In this document: in pieces, positions 1 through 11,485 of the stretch
Position numbering within the stretch: position 1 is the stretch's first letter
Layout of the letters: each line of letters opens with the position of its first letter
Source of the DNA: Shinisaurus crocodilurus
Taxonomy: Eukaryota > Chordata > Lepidosauria > Squamata > Shinisauridae
Direction: 5' to 3'
DNA: 64,000 nucleotides
Assembly: GCA_021292165.1 (NCBI GenBank)
Contig: JAHFWL010000062.1
Location: 43,061-107,060 of the forward strand
Translations under genes and position numbers: made by a program
Notes under the pieces: generated by a model
What the model was told of the DNA's origin: nothing
The model's database searches: none
What the model saw: the letters and a program-made list of their open reading frames with translations, nothing else

Positions 1-66
1 GCCAGGCTTTGTGGGAGGAGTGTCCCTGGAGGTTGCCACAGAGTGAACTAAAGAGTGGTTGGCTGA

Positions 67-930
67 ATCATAGAATCATAGAAAAGTAGAGTTGGAAGGG
101 GCCTACAAGGCCATCGAGTCCAACCCCCTGCTCAATGCAGGAATCCAGGTCAAAGCATCCCTGACAGATGGCCGTCCAGCTGCACCTTGAATGCCTCCAG
201 ATTGGGAGAGCCCACCACCTCCATAGGTAGTTGATTCCATTGTCTTATTGCTCTGACAGTCAGGAATTTTTTCCTGATGTTCAGGTGGAATCTGGGTTCC
301 TGTCACTTGAGCCCATCATTCCGTGTCCTGCAAACTGGGATGATCGAGAAGAGATCCTGGCCCTCCTCTGTGTGACAACCCTTCAAGTACTGGAAGAGTG
401 CGATCATATCTCCCCTCATTCTCCTCTTCTGAAGGCTAAACGTGCCCAGTTCTTTCAGTCTCTCCTCATAGGGCCTTGTTTCCAGTCCCTTTATCATCCT
501 TGTTGCCCTCCTCTGAACCCTCTCCAGTCTGTCTACAGCCTTCTTAAAGTGTGGTGCCCAGAACTGGACGCAGTACTCAAGATGAAGCCTAACCAGTGCC
601 GAGTAAAGGGGAATTATCACTTCCTGCGATTTGGAAGCTATACTTCTATTAATGCAGCCCAAAATAGCATTTGCCTTCTTTGCAGCCACATCGCATTGCT
701 GGCTCATATTCAGTTTGTGATCTACCACAATTCCAAGATCCTTCTCAATTGTAGTATTGCTGAGCCAAGTGTCCCCCATTCTGTAACTGCATTTGGTTTC
801 CTCTCTCTCCCTAGATGCAGCACTTGGCATTTATCCCTACTCAATTTCATTCTGCTGTTTTCGGCCCAGCGCTCCAGCCTATCAAGGTCGCTTTGAATTT
901 TGTTTCTGTCTTCCAGAGTATTCCAGCTGT
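67..930 (-). mobile_element. CR1-type LINE, 3' fragment
   Basis: Reading the minus strand, this is the end of a CR1 non-LTR retrotransposon. A stretch of about 175 codons (830 to 303) has the C-terminal reverse-transcriptase region typical of CR1, with LNMSQQCD, ANAILGCI, PLYSALVR and LEYCVQFWAP motifs. It is followed by the 3' untranslated part (TGCATTGAGCAGGGGGTTGG) and the octamer tail of repeated ATTCTATG near 67-80. The element is 5' truncated and out of frame in places, so it is dead. A second copy in the opposite orientation is at 44010-44512. Confidence 0.9.
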
Positions 931-1524
931 TCTGAAGAGCCCTGCTGTCCGCTTTCCAGCTGCGGCCAGCATTTGCTACAGTGGGAGATGGATTGGCAGC
1001 GGGGCTCTCCCGAGCGCCTGCCCACCCACCAGCGGTTTTAAGACACAGCTTAAAACAGCCTTCCCCAACCTGGTGCCCTCCAGATGTGTTGGACTACAAC
1101 TCACATCATCTGCAACCAGCACAACAATTGCCATTACTTACCTTCTTACTGAGGAAACCCCGACTAAGCTTCCAGTGAATCCCTAGGTTTCCTGGAATGC
1201 AGTTTAAAAACCTCTAAAACATAACCCCCTCAAAAACATAAATACCATTAAAACATAAAACATTGTACCATTTTGAGTATCCCCCAAAAGAAATTGCATT
1301 GTGGTGCAAATTTGCCTCACCCACTATCCCATGCCTAGTTCTAGTACTGCAGAAGAGGGTGGGGACTCGATACTGGTTTCATTGATTTTTGAGGCCATTT
1401 AAAAGTAACTTCTCTGCCTACTCTCATATATAGCATCTAAAGGCCACTGCCTAATCAACCCTTTTCTCCTTGGGCAATATCTGGTTTGGCTTTATCAATG
1501 TGTTTTCTGTTCTCCTTCTCTTAG
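931..1524. other. Non-coding stretch upstream of first recognised zinc-finger exon
   Basis: No exon is recognised here. Positions 1062-1118 carry one half of a hAT-type miniature element (CCCCAACCTGGTGCCCTCC followed by GTTGGACTACAACTC). The rest is A/T-rich unique-looking sequence. An upstream exon of the zinc-finger gene could be outside the window to the left. Confidence 0.4.
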
Positions 1525-1599
1525 CGGAAGAAATTGCCATCAGCTGGCCCCGGATAACTGCCTTCACGGAGACCCGAGGACGCAGAGGCTTGGCTCCTG
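1525..1599 (+). CDS. Zinc-finger gene, internal exon (first one recognised)
   Basis: This 75-nt exon lies between a TTCTCTTAG acceptor and a G|GTAAGT donor. It is read as two leading bases, 24 codons (beginning EEIAISWPRI and ending GRRGLAP) and one trailing base. The trailing G joins GG of the next exon to make a Gly codon, and the reading frame then stays open to the zinc fingers. I do not recognise the encoded segment: it is not a KRAB or SCAN box by eye. The exon begins in phase, so at least one more 5' exon must exist. The exon call rests on splice signals and frame agreement and not on homology. Confidence 0.55.
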
Positions 1600-1970
1600 G
1601 TAAGTCCTTTGTGAGAAAGGATCCCCCCCCCCTCCTCGTGTGGAGACAGTGTAGGCTACAGATCCTTGTTCTCCCCCTATTTAACTACCAGAGGGATATT
1701 TCGGATTCTCGAGGCTGGAGACAGCGCTCCAAACTAGAGTTTGCTGTAATGTTCTACTATATGAGTTCATTCCAGTCACATTCCTAAAGGTTTGTATTCA
1801 TTCGTGGTTGTAGAAAGTTCTAAATAGGTCGTCATTTCCAAACTGTCAGGTGCTCTGGTTCGAACACTGGCAAATGCCACCTTTCGGTTCACAGTAGAGA
1901 CGGGCATCCCTTTCATTCTTCTTTTCTTTCTCCCCCCATCCCACCTAGAGTGACGAGAAAACATCCAGAG

Positions 1971-2983
1971 CAGGGCTGAAGAACTGAGGGCCAAATCCGG
2001 CCCTCCGGGGTTCCACAAAAGGCCATGCCCTCTTCCTCTGGCCCCACCCCTGTATTCAAGTCACCAATTGTTGGGTGGTTTACCTGCTTTTGTGAAGTTT
2101 TTTCCCCCCCATTCCCCCTGCCTCTGCTGTGGTTTAGTTACTGACAATAAGAGCTTTAAGCTAAAATATACTAGTACTAGCTGTTGCCCGCGGCTGCGCT
2201 CGCGTGGATTTTAGGATTTGGTACAATGGAAAAGATACAGTGTCTCTGACTGAAAGTGTAACGTTTAGGCTGGGTGCTGGCAGCAGAAAACTTTTCTGAC
2301 AGAAATATCTGATCTTAAAGAAAAATCAGGTTAATCCTGATAGTCTACAGACGATGAAGAGTGACCGTGCCAAGTTTGGGGTAGATCTGTCTAAACCTGA
2401 TGGAGCCTATGTGATGACGCCCCCCCACACAACAGTCATTCATTCATTCAGTCAGTCATTTTAAAAGTTTCCCTCCCTTTTCACCCCCTCAGAGAACATT
2501 CTAAATGGCCTAGGGGAGATTTGCATACCCACCCCTATTGGCCCCTGCAGGAATTCATACGAACATTCTAAGTGTCGTATGGGCTATTTGCATAACTGCT
2601 CCTATTGGCTCCTGCAGTAATTCTGAGGTGAGGCCGATTTGCATAACTGCTCCCCTGTTTTGCCCATAGGAGATATGAGAGTGGGCGATTTCCCCCAGTT
2701 TTTCACCCCCTTAGGGATGGAATTTCCAAAAATCCTTCCTTAGTGGGTGTCTACGTCATAAAAACTATGTTCCTTCAAAATTTCACGTTCCTAGATTAAA
2801 CGGTTTGAGCTGGGCGTTGATGAGTCAGTCAGTCAGGACTTCTTTTATATATATAGATTTTAGGAGGGTTGCCCTGCCCCCTTTTGCCTTTGGCCCCACC
2901 CACCACTGGAATGTGGGCCCCAGGAGCTACTCTGAAATGGAATGCAGCCCTCAGGCTGAAAGAAGTTCTGTATACCCCAGACC
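1971..2983. mobile_element. hAT-like non-autonomous element, interrupted by another insertion
   Basis: The left end CAGGGCTGAAGAACTGAGGG and the right part (CCCTCAGGCTGAAAGAAGTT) match two other copies in the window, 19730-20058 and 40023-41770. All three share GGCCCCACCC and TTTTGCCTTTGGCC blocks. A separate repeat at about 2165-2866 splits this copy. The left terminus is hAT-like; the right terminus is decayed and I could not confirm a target duplication. Confidence 0.55.
2165..2866 (+). mobile_element. Unclassified retroposon-like insertion inside a hAT element
   Basis: The insertion starts near TAGCTGTTGCCCGCGGCTGC and ends with repeated GTCA units and a TATATATATAGAT tail. The sequence on either side belongs to one hAT-like element, so this is a younger insertion. 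It contains repeated CTCCTATTGGC(T/C)CCTGCAG units about 60-70 bp apart. Family not identified. Confidence 0.4.
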
Positions 2984-3441
2984 TTCCTCAACAAGTTGCC
3001 CACACCGAAGGAATTCAGCATATCTTGGAGCTTTATAACAGGCAGTGGCACGGGATTGGCTATCTGGGACCACCTAATTCCCATGGCCTTGAGGATTCTG
3101 GTCTGCGATGCTCGAGTGTCCCAACAAATGGCCTGCGGTTCCCTTTTTGAACAGGTGTCCCTGGTGATGCCAGGAGTAGTAAATTGGTACCTGAATCACA
3201 GGACTCCTGGCTTGAGCTCTGCTGTGCCTGACACAAATATATTGAAACACCATCAAAAGCAATGCTAGATCAAACAAACCTAGCTATGTTTTCTTAATTT
3301 GCACAAAGTTTCTGACTACACAGTCTGGGAAGAATTTCAACCCCCAGCGCACTGTAAATTAGCTCGCGCTTTGGGCCAACGGGGCCTTTGGTTCACAGCA
3401 GGGTCTGGCATTCCTTTTCTTGTCCCTCTTTTCCTTTACAG

Positions 3442-3690
3442 GGCTAGAAATGGAACCTGAGCAAGGGCAGCTGGCACCTTTGCAGGGCCAAGCCGCAGCG
3501 GCGGCGGCAAGTCCAGCCGGCTCAAGTGAGGAAGGGATCCTGCCCAACTTCCGGAGGCAGCTCGGGGTGATCCTGCAGACCGTGGGCAAGGCTCAAGTGG
3601 AGAAGATGCTGCGGGAGCTGGTGAAGGAGCAGGAGCAGCAGGGCAGAGTCCGGCAGCGCAAAAGAGTGACCAGGAGCCCCCGGCACAGAG
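3442..3690 (+). CDS. Zinc-finger gene, linker exon
   Basis: This 249-nt exon runs from a TTCCTTTACAG acceptor to a CACAGAG|GTAAAG donor. It is read as two leading bases, 82 codons and one trailing base, so both neighbouring exons fit in frame. The product is Gln/Glu-rich with a run of six alanines (GQAAAAAASP). A likely helical segment follows (FRRQLGVILQTVGKAQVEKM), then a basic tail (RQRKRVTRSPRHR) that could act as a nuclear localisation signal. The helical segment might be a protein-interaction module, but I do not recognise it as SCAN, BTB or KRAB. Confidence comes from frame continuity into the finger exon. Confidence 0.65.
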
Positions 3691-4400
3691 GTAAAGGCCT
3701 TGCTGTAGTGAAGGAGGCCCGGAGGCCTGTGCGCCTCCACTCTGGGCAGCCGAAAAGGCACAGCAGGGAGAGTCTGGCTTTGCACCACTCAAATGCTATT
3801 TTTTAAAAAAATGTTTTAAGTCTTGACCTGCAGCCAAAGATCTGGCTGGTTATTTCAAATAATGGTGTGTCATTCAGAGCCACCCTCCTCACCCTACAAA
3901 GCTTCTCAGCCTCCCTGGCCTGCAGTGCCGACATCTCCCTTTTTTCTCTCCGCCTTCCCATTAACAGCTCACAGTCCTCCGTCCCTATAGTGCAGTGTGA
4001 ACTTTTCCCTCCCTCTCCGCTCTGCTCCGTGCCTCCACAATCCTCCTTTCCTGCACAGCACCTAGTAAATAGTGCAAAAATAATGAGATGTATTCCCATT
4101 TACTGGATTTGCGCAGTCAACTCAAGTTGCAGAATTTGGCTTGCCTTGGAGCAGAATTTGGATTTTCTTTTCTGAGCACAGGACAAACATTGCCCCAATA
4201 CTAATCCATAATCCCAAATTTTCTGCTGCTCTTATGATGTGGGGAGGGGCAGGAGAAATACTTTTCTTGATGAGGTTTGGGGCACTGAGGAGTTTCAACT
4301 ACCGTAGAGAAGCTGCAGTGAATGTCAAGTACAGTTCCAAGTGCTGGGTTGAACCTACAAAAACCTAAATGACTTTGGCCCAGCATACCAAGAACCCGCC

Positions 4401-4590
4401 TCTTTCCTAAAGGAGTTCTCTTATACCAAGTCAGACCATTGGTAGATTGATGGATGATGGGCGGTCGATTTCCCAGCGCTCAGCCAGAAGTCTACCATCT
4501 GAGATACTTTTATGGAGATCCCAGGGATTGAATCTAGGCCCTTTTACATACAAAGCCTGTCCTCCACCACCAAGCCCCTCTGTGATCTGA
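4401..4590 (-). mobile_element. tRNA-derived SINE (type B)
   Basis: On the minus strand a decayed tRNA-like head is followed by a body with the conserved words TCTGACTTGGTATAAGAG. It is related to copies at 34440-34625, 58697-58925 and 59440-59650. The promoter boxes are mutated in this copy. Confidence 0.65.
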
Positions 4591-4842
4591 CCCACCACAT
4601 TCTGTAGCATTGAGCAGTTGTAGCACCTTCACAATATGGAAGAGGAGGTTGCACCGCATCCTGTAGACCGGTGGTGGTGTGGAATCTGTGGCCCTCCAGA
4701 TGTTGCTAGGCTCCAACTCCTCTATCAACCCCAGTCAGCACGGTCACAATCAGGGACAATAGCCCCACCCCCCTCTGCTGTAGACATTCCTATGCTTCAT
4801 TCCCAAGGTGCAAAGATTCATCTGCCTTTTTTGTTTCAGCAG

Positions 4843-6380
4843 GTGATGGAATGGGTGGGCAGAACCACCTGGAGACCCCACAGGAACTTGACGCTGGGAC
4901 AGTGGAAGGACCTGCCATCTCATCCAGGAAGCCAGCCGAGAATGAGCTGCAAGTGCCCCTCGTGTGCCCAGGGTTGGTGGCCGGGCAAAAGCAAACCATT
5001 TCAGGGAAAATTGTCCATGGGGATACCAGAGTGTGTAAGAACAGCCTGGCCCACCAGCAGAGTCCTCTGGGAGCCAGATGGGGGGCAGGCCTTGAGCCCA
5101 GGGAGAGCATTGGCTGCAGTCCCCTCCACAACATGAGCCGAGACTCCCAGGATGGTGGGAGAGTCTGGCCACCTTTTGGCGAAAGAGCCCAGTTCTTCTC
5201 AGGGTGGCAGAAACCACGCTGTACCCAGAGACGCCGGCGTCCACCTGCAGGAGAGAAACCCCACCGCTGTGGGCCGTGCAGGAGAGCCATTGTGGCACCA
5301 TCGCCGAGATCTAACTCACCTTCAAACTCTGCCTTGGCTCCTCTCCCGGACTCTGCCTCTGTGATTTCTCCTGCCCTGCCTCTGAACTCTGTAGGGCCGC
5401 TGAGCACCCAGCCTTCACCAGGGAACCCAGCTTCAGCCCAGTCCCGAAAGCCCCATGCCTGTGAAGAGTGTGGCAAGCGGTTTCGAATCCTCACCAACTT
5501 GGAGCGGCATCAGCAACGCCACGCAGCAGAAAAGCCTCATCAGTGCCGTGACTGTGGGCGGCGTTTCCGCTGGGGCTGCCACCTAGAGCGCCACCGGCGG
5601 TCACGCCGCTGTGTGGAATGTGGCGGGGGCCTGGCTACACCTCCTCCACCCCCATCCCCACCCCCGGAACCTGACCGGCCCTACTCCTGCGGGGAGTGTG
5701 GGAGGCGGTTTACACAGCGCTCGGCGCTCAGCAAGCATCGGCGGCTGCACTCAGGGGAGCGCCCCTACGGCTGCGGGGAGTGTGGGAAGCGCTTCCTGCA
5801 ACGCTCTGACCTCACCATTCATGTGCGCTCGCATTCCGGCGAGCAGCCGTACGTCTGCACGGAGTGTGGCCGCCGCTTCAGTGTCAGTTCGAACCTCAGC
5901 AAGCACAGGCGCATGCACCGCGGGGAGCGCCCTCACGCCTGCTCCGTCTGCGCCAAGCGCTTCCTGCAGCGCTCCGAGCTCCTCATCCACCAGCGTGCTC
6001 ACACTGGGGAACGCCCCTACCCCTGCACCGCCTGCGGGAAGCGCTTTGCTCGCCGGGCTCATCTCAAGCGCCACCAGCGCACCCACGGCAGCGTGCCTGC
6101 CACGCCCACTGCCTCTCATCACCCGAGTGCCCGTCTGCTGGCCACGTCTGCGGCAGACACCGTGCCCCTTCTTGAGCGACAACAGCATGAACGTGGGGGG
6201 GTGCCCGATGCCCTGGAGGCACGTCCCCACACCAACTCGCTCGCCACGGGGCCGTGCCCACCAGCAGCTGGGCCCACTGTCTTCTCCGCAGCCCGAGGTG
6301 CTGTGGGTGCCGCTTCCTTGGGCCTGCCCTGGGCTGTGCCCTCTTCTGCCCGCCTCCCCTTCTGTTCCAGCTCTCTCTGA
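4843..6380 (+). CDS. Zinc-finger gene, terminal exon with C2H2 finger array
   Basis: This last exon encodes about 511 residues, ending at TGA 6378-6380. The first ~200 residues are low-complexity, rich in Ser, Pro and Gln. The finger array spans about 5454-6087. Six fingers fit C-x2-C-x12-H-x3-H (for example CGECGKRF...H and CTACGKRF...H). Finger 2 (CRDCGRRF) lacks the last His and has H-x5-C instead. It is followed by an orphan CVEC pair and a poly-proline insert. Linkers such as TGERPY and SGERPY are typical of DNA-binding C2H2 arrays, so a nuclear sequence-specific DNA-binding role is inferred. A Pro/Ala-rich tail of ~95 residues follows. The acceptor is TTTCAGCAG, a tandem NAGNAG site, so one extra Ala codon may be included. 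The gene converges on CRHR1. Family and orthologue are not identified. Confidence 0.85.
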
Positions 6381-9362
6381 TCATGGGGTAGCTTTCCTGA
6401 ATCCCTGCCCTTTATCAGTCCCTCATGACCAGTGGGCACCCCAGTTGAACCTCAAGTTTCAGGGATGGGGCCCAGCTCTGGGTAAATGCAGTGGGGGGGG
6501 GGACATACCAGGTTCTGAGGGAGCGTGGGAGTGGCTTATATTTTGGGACCCAGCTCTTGATTGCTAGGAAGCCTGGCAGTTTTATTTTTCTCCTTGTGGC
6601 CTCCTGCTTGGCTCTGTATAGGGCCGCCGGTGTACGGGAGAGGCGAGAAGTAGACGGGCAGCCAAAGCCCCATGGGTGGGACATCAGCTCTCTTCCCTGG
6701 ACTGTCGATTGAGCTTTATCAGTGCCAATCAGTGTGATCCAAGTTGGGCACGTTCCTTAAAGTCTGGCAGGGAGGGATTAGGTGAGCCTGCCTTTGCACA
6801 CTGGGGTAAGCACCCCAAAGTTGACTGCAGCCAACCAGTGCAAGTGATCATGATTGCTTGCGAACCACAGTGTGAGCACAGGCATGCATTTCTGAGACAC
6901 GCACACAAGATTACTTGTTCTTTTGGTATCATCCACCAGATGGTCACCTCTCCTCCCCCCCCCCCCAATCCCACTTTAACGTTAACCCCACTTTTGTAAA
7001 CTTTATTAGGGCTCCCGATACTGAAACCCTTGGTCTACTTGGCAGTGATCTCCCCTTGATCGGACTGCCTTTGTTTCCTGTTGTGGGAAGAGAAGTTCAA
7101 CTAGGCTTCTCCCAAGCGCTTAGCACCCACTTCTGGAGACAAAATGGCACATTTGCTCATGCTGTTGAGTCCCATAGACTGGCACAGAAACACTGGCTGT
7201 TGCATAAATTGGGGGTGGGTTGTGTGTGGCTTTTAGGATCCAGTACAGTCACGGTTCTCTTCTATCGGTAAACGAAGTAATCACAAGGTCCAAGCACTGG
7301 AAGACCCAGAACCATGGTGAAAGAGAGAAGCCGAAGGAAGGAAAAGACAGTCACTGATCCTGCAGAGCAGTTCAGAAGCAGAGAATGGTGCAGTGAGTTC
7401 TGGCAGGATTTTAACTTGGCTGCTGCTTGCTGGATTTGGGACCAGATGGCTAGTGAATTCAGAAGTGCTTCCTTCACCATCAGCGCCTGAGAAAGCAGGC
7501 AGGCAGAGGAGGAAAAGCAGACTGACGGAAGAGGAAAAGCAGGAGGCGTCTGCTTTGGTGGGAATTGTGGACTGGGACACTATTAGGGGTGGGAAGGAGT
7601 CTGGTTTCTGTATCCACGAATGCTTTAGCTCTGATGAGAGCAGTGAAGCTGGTGCGGAGTAGGGATCAAACCCCACTGGCCTGCGCCACTCTCAAGGGCT
7701 GTTCCCAGCTGTATGGTTGTTTACCAGACCAGTGTTATTTCTCCAGTTGTTTGTACATTCCTGGTTCCTTTTGGACTGGTGTTTTATTGCTAGGGGCGGG
7801 ATCAGAGGGCTGGGCCACAAAGGTCTGTGGTTTGGCCTGGGCTCGAGTAGGGAGGGGATTAATATCTGATTTAGGACTAATACAGTAGAACTTTGTTTTA
7901 TCCAATCTTCGCATGGAGTTTCTTTAACCAACATAGAAACATGATGAATCCAAAACTGTACATATAAATGAATCAAACAGGATATTTTGCGACTCCTTTG
8001 CCCCAAAGAAGATATTTTGCACCTCTCAAAACTTGAAATGTGAACTTTGTGCAAGCATTTTGGGTTTGGTGAGTGAGATCCTCAAAATCCCAAGTTTTGC
8101 TAGGTTCGAGGCCCTCTACCTCTATTTGACAATGTTTCAATGTGGGGAAGTTTGTCACTTTTAAATGTATGCAATGTTTTGGTCACACAATGCCCATTAC
8201 AATTGCATTGAGCCTTTTCGATGCACATCTTCACTCTTTTCCTGATCTTACATATATTTTCAAAACATGCACAGGAAAATATAATATTGGAGTGGCCTGA
8301 GCACGGCTGCAAGAATCGCATCCAGACTGATAAAAGGTGAAAATGTGGGGTTCTGCTCCCACCCCCTGGATTCCTTTGCCTCTGGGATGGTTTAGGTTAG
8401 TCTGAATTAGCAAAAGCCATTCTAATAGGCTTATGTAAGAGTGGGAGAATGAGGGAATTGCTCTGGCAGGCCACTGTTACATTACTTTTGAGTGGGGGCT
8501 GTCAGACATAGCAAAAGAATGGGTGCTGATCAGCTAAGCTTTGCTGAGTGCTTGGAGACAAAATACCATTCAGGTGTTGTTGATAGTGCAGAGAGGTTGG
8601 AGGGTCAGAATCGGGCAAGTTGGAAGTGTGTGTAGGAAAGGGGGAGGAATTTGCACTTTTGAACCTAGATGCAAACCAGAACTCAGTTATATTTCAAAAT
8701 ATGCACGTCTCCAAATTTTGCAATGTTCTCCAGTCAAATAATGTGTACAAAAATGCATATATTAAGGAATAATGAACACAAAAGTAATATTAGTAAAAGT
8801 AATATTCAAAAATGCAATATATTAGGAGAAACTGCTTGCAAAAAAAGTAGGTATAAGCAAAGTTACGTACAAGAAAAAGTGTATTAGGAGAAATGCACAC
8901 AAGGATGTGTATTGTGTACAAATTTCATGCGAACTTTAAAAAAAATTCCCAAATTTCGGGACAAACCAAACATAAGATTGGAAAAATGAGAAACTGAAAT
9001 TGACAGATACATCCATCTCTTTGTGTGTGTGCATGACTATCGGAGCTCTGATTGTTTTAAGGTTTTGGGTGTGGGTCATTCAACCAGTGAATATTTCCTT
9101 TCATGGACCTGTGTAACATCATGTTCACACAAGTGTTTCCTGCTGCAAAATGATTGGCCCAGAGCTATTGTCAAAAGGCATTTTGCATTCAGTTGGACAA
9201 TACTAGAATAGCTTGATATGTCACAGAAATATTCCAGCACAACAGCACTGAGTGCAGCCCACCAGTGTTGGAAAAACCTGCTTGACAAAACCCCTCTATG
9301 TGCAGTCACAGGCAGACAGCAAAAACAGGCAGATTGGTGATCTGTTGGTGTATTGTGTATTT
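6381..9362. other. Probable 3' UTR and intergenic stretch after the zinc-finger gene
   Basis: I see no clear gene. No canonical plus-strand AATAAA lies close after the stop codon at 6380, so the transcript end cannot be placed. A weak plus-strand open stretch at 7393-7662 with charged residues (KAGRQRRKSRLTEEEKQE) lacks recognisable homology and is not called. Positions 8670-8900 hold loosely repeated A-rich text with GTGTACAAAAATGCATAT-like words. Confidence 0.4.
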
Positions 9363-9988
9363 CAGGGGTCCCTGGACTGCGAACCAGTCCCGGTCCGTGG
9401 CCTGTTAGGAACCGGGCTGGGATGCCCGGCTGCCGCACCGGCCAGGACATGCTCCGAGCACCCCACCTGCTCTCAGGGTGCTCATGAGCTCTGGTGAGCA
9501 CCCCCCACCGCTCGTCCCTCTGCTCGCCTCCCGGCGAGCATTTTCGGAAAACCAGAAGTGACACGACGGGAGACCCGTTGCATCACTTCCTGGTTCTCTG
9601 GCGCTTTTAATGTAAATACCATGGTAAAGTACCTTAAAACGGCAGCGAATAGCAAATCACGACCGTTTTAAGGTACTTTACCATCATGGTACTTACGTAA
9701 AAAGAGCAGCGCTGGAGAACCAGGAAGTGACGCGATGGGGACCTCGTAGGTCCTTTCCCCCGGCGCATTTGGGTCGAGTGGCAGCAGGTAAGTCGCTGAG
9801 AGTCTCGGCGGGGTTGAGCGGGGTGAGTTTGACACGCTTCAGCCCCCTTGAGACTCTAGGATACATCCCCGCAGCCGCACAGCAGGAGGTGAGCGGTGGG
9901 CGACACCGCCCCCCCCCCCCCCCGGGTCCATGGAAAAATGGTCTTCCACGAAACCGGTCCCTGGTGCCAAAAAGGTTGGTGGCTGCTG
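9363..9988. mobile_element. hAT-type non-autonomous transposon with imperfect palindromic core
   Basis: Termini CAGGGGTCCCTGGACTGCG and AAAAGGTTGGTGGCTGCTG are inverted relatives. The flanking 8-mers gtgtattt (9355-9362) and gtgtgttt (9989-9996) match at 7 of 8 positions, as expected for hAT. The interior holds GTCCGTGGCCTGTTAGGAAC and CTTCCACGAAACCGGTCCC, words known from old vertebrate hAT elements. A near-palindrome sits at about 9617-9695. Confidence 0.8.
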
Positions 9989-10642
9989 GTGTGTTTGGCT
10001 TGGTGGGTCATGAATTAGCAAATTAAATTGGGTTAGGTGATGTGGAGTAGGTATCACTTCCAGCTCCCAGAAGAATCTGTTCCATGACAGATATGGAATC
10101 CCCATGTCAGTGGCTCACTATTCCTAGTGGTCCAGCACTAGGGCATTGTACACACTCCACTTCCCAACTTAATGAATGGATCAACCGCTCCTAGAGACTG
10201 GCTGAGGCACTTCATTGGTAAGGGTGCTTATCGCACGTTCAGAGGTGCCAAGATAAACCACTCTTATCAAATGCATTCTACAAGAGACACAGATCCTGAA
10301 ATCTGAGCCGATGCTGGTGAACCTCAACTAAAAGGCTGTTGCGGGATCCATTGCTTTCTGATAGGGGTCTTGGCCTGAAACCTGGAGCAGGATATGTTAT
10401 GTTCAAAGTAAGTTTTCTGTACCATGTTAACCCAAATTCTGTGGCAAGCTGAATTCTTGACTACCGTAACCTATACAAATTATGCAAATTGGTCTATAAT
10501 TTATTTTACTAGTGGGGAAGGGCAATGAAGCAGTGCCTCCTGGCCATTAAAAAACACACATCCTGCTTGGTCCCGCTTCCTGGATTTTCCCAACCGTTAT
10601 CCATATGCTTTTAAATCTGTCTTGGCAGCCAGAAGGCCTAGA

Positions 10643-10781
10643 ACAGGGATGGGGAATGCATGGCCCTCTAGCTGATGTTAGACTGCAACTCCCATCACCC
10701 CTCACTATTGGCTATGCTGGGTAAGGTTGATGGGAGTTGCAATCCGACAACATTTGGAGGGCCAGACATTCCCCACCCCTG
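10643..10781. mobile_element. hAT miniature element
   Basis: Inverted ends CAGGGATGGGGAATGCATGG and TTCCCCACCCCTG enclose an imperfect palindrome with CAACTCCCATCA and TGATGGGAGTTG arms. The flanks gcctagaa and tactagaa match at 6 of 8 bases, with TA in the centre. Confidence 0.7.
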
Positions 10782-11030
10782 TACTAGAAGCTTGCTTTTG
10801 GGGGAGGGGGAAGAAACTTAACAAAAAACCCATATTCTCAGGTTCCTAAATTTTGTGCACAGTGCTTTTCTCTCCCATCTATGTGTAGTGCTATTACAGA
10901 ATGCATACAGCCTTGGCTAGATTCCCCCCTGATCTAGATTAGGCAGGGAAATGGCCTAATCTAGATTTGTCCCCCTATAAAATTACTGAAGAATAGAAAA
11001 GTGCAATCAGGGATTGGGATGATGGTGGTC

Positions 11031-11036
11031 TTTATT
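11031..11036 (-). terminator. Candidate CRHR1 poly(A) signal
   Basis: Minus-strand AATAAA lies 960 bases downstream of the CRHR1 stop codon. A second AATAAA is at 11480-11485. Either could end the transcript; the sequence alone does not decide between them. Confidence 0.35.
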
Positions 11037-11479
11037 AAGAGATACAACCCCCCCCACACACACACACAAATGCATTAATACCCCACTCTGCTTTTGGGCT
11101 CAAAGGGGCTTTCTGGGGGCAGGAATTTGGTGAGAACCAAGCAGCTATTGAGTGGATCATGGAGCAAGTGGTCTGTTCTGTTGCAGTCTACCAGGCTTCG
11201 TTCAACTCTTGCTTTGGTAGTTGCTGAAATGGATGAGGAGGAACATTGGAACAGCTTTGCTGGCATTTACTCAGCATTCTGAGTAGTAAAAGATGCCCTA
11301 AGGGACGTTTACAAGCAGGGCATGATAGTGGTGATTACTTGCTCTTTTTAATCCCCAGCATCAGATGGCCATTCTGCGGCAAGCTGGCAGCCCCAAATGT
11401 GGAGTTTGTGCTTTCGGGCTTTTATCAGATATTAGCCACATCCCTCCTTCACGAACTCATCAAATTCTTTAGAAAGCCA

Positions 11480-11485
11480 TTTATT
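11480..11485 (-). terminator. Alternative candidate CRHR1 poly(A) signal
   Basis: Minus-strand AATAAA lies about 510 bases beyond the CRHR1 stop codon and would give a shorter 3' UTR than the signal at 11031. Confidence 0.35.

Noticed and set aside
4790..5497. 235-codon minus-strand open frame over the finger exon
   Set aside because: Antisense shadow of the zinc-finger exon with no splice or homology support.
5611..6567. 318-codon plus-strand open frame overlapping the zinc fingers
   Set aside because: It is a shifted frame of the G/C-rich finger array; the Ala/Ser-rich product has no independent support.
7393..7662. Small plus-strand gene of about 89 codons
   Set aside because: No domain, no splice signals that fit, and no codon-use pattern I can support; it may be part of the zinc-finger 3' UTR.
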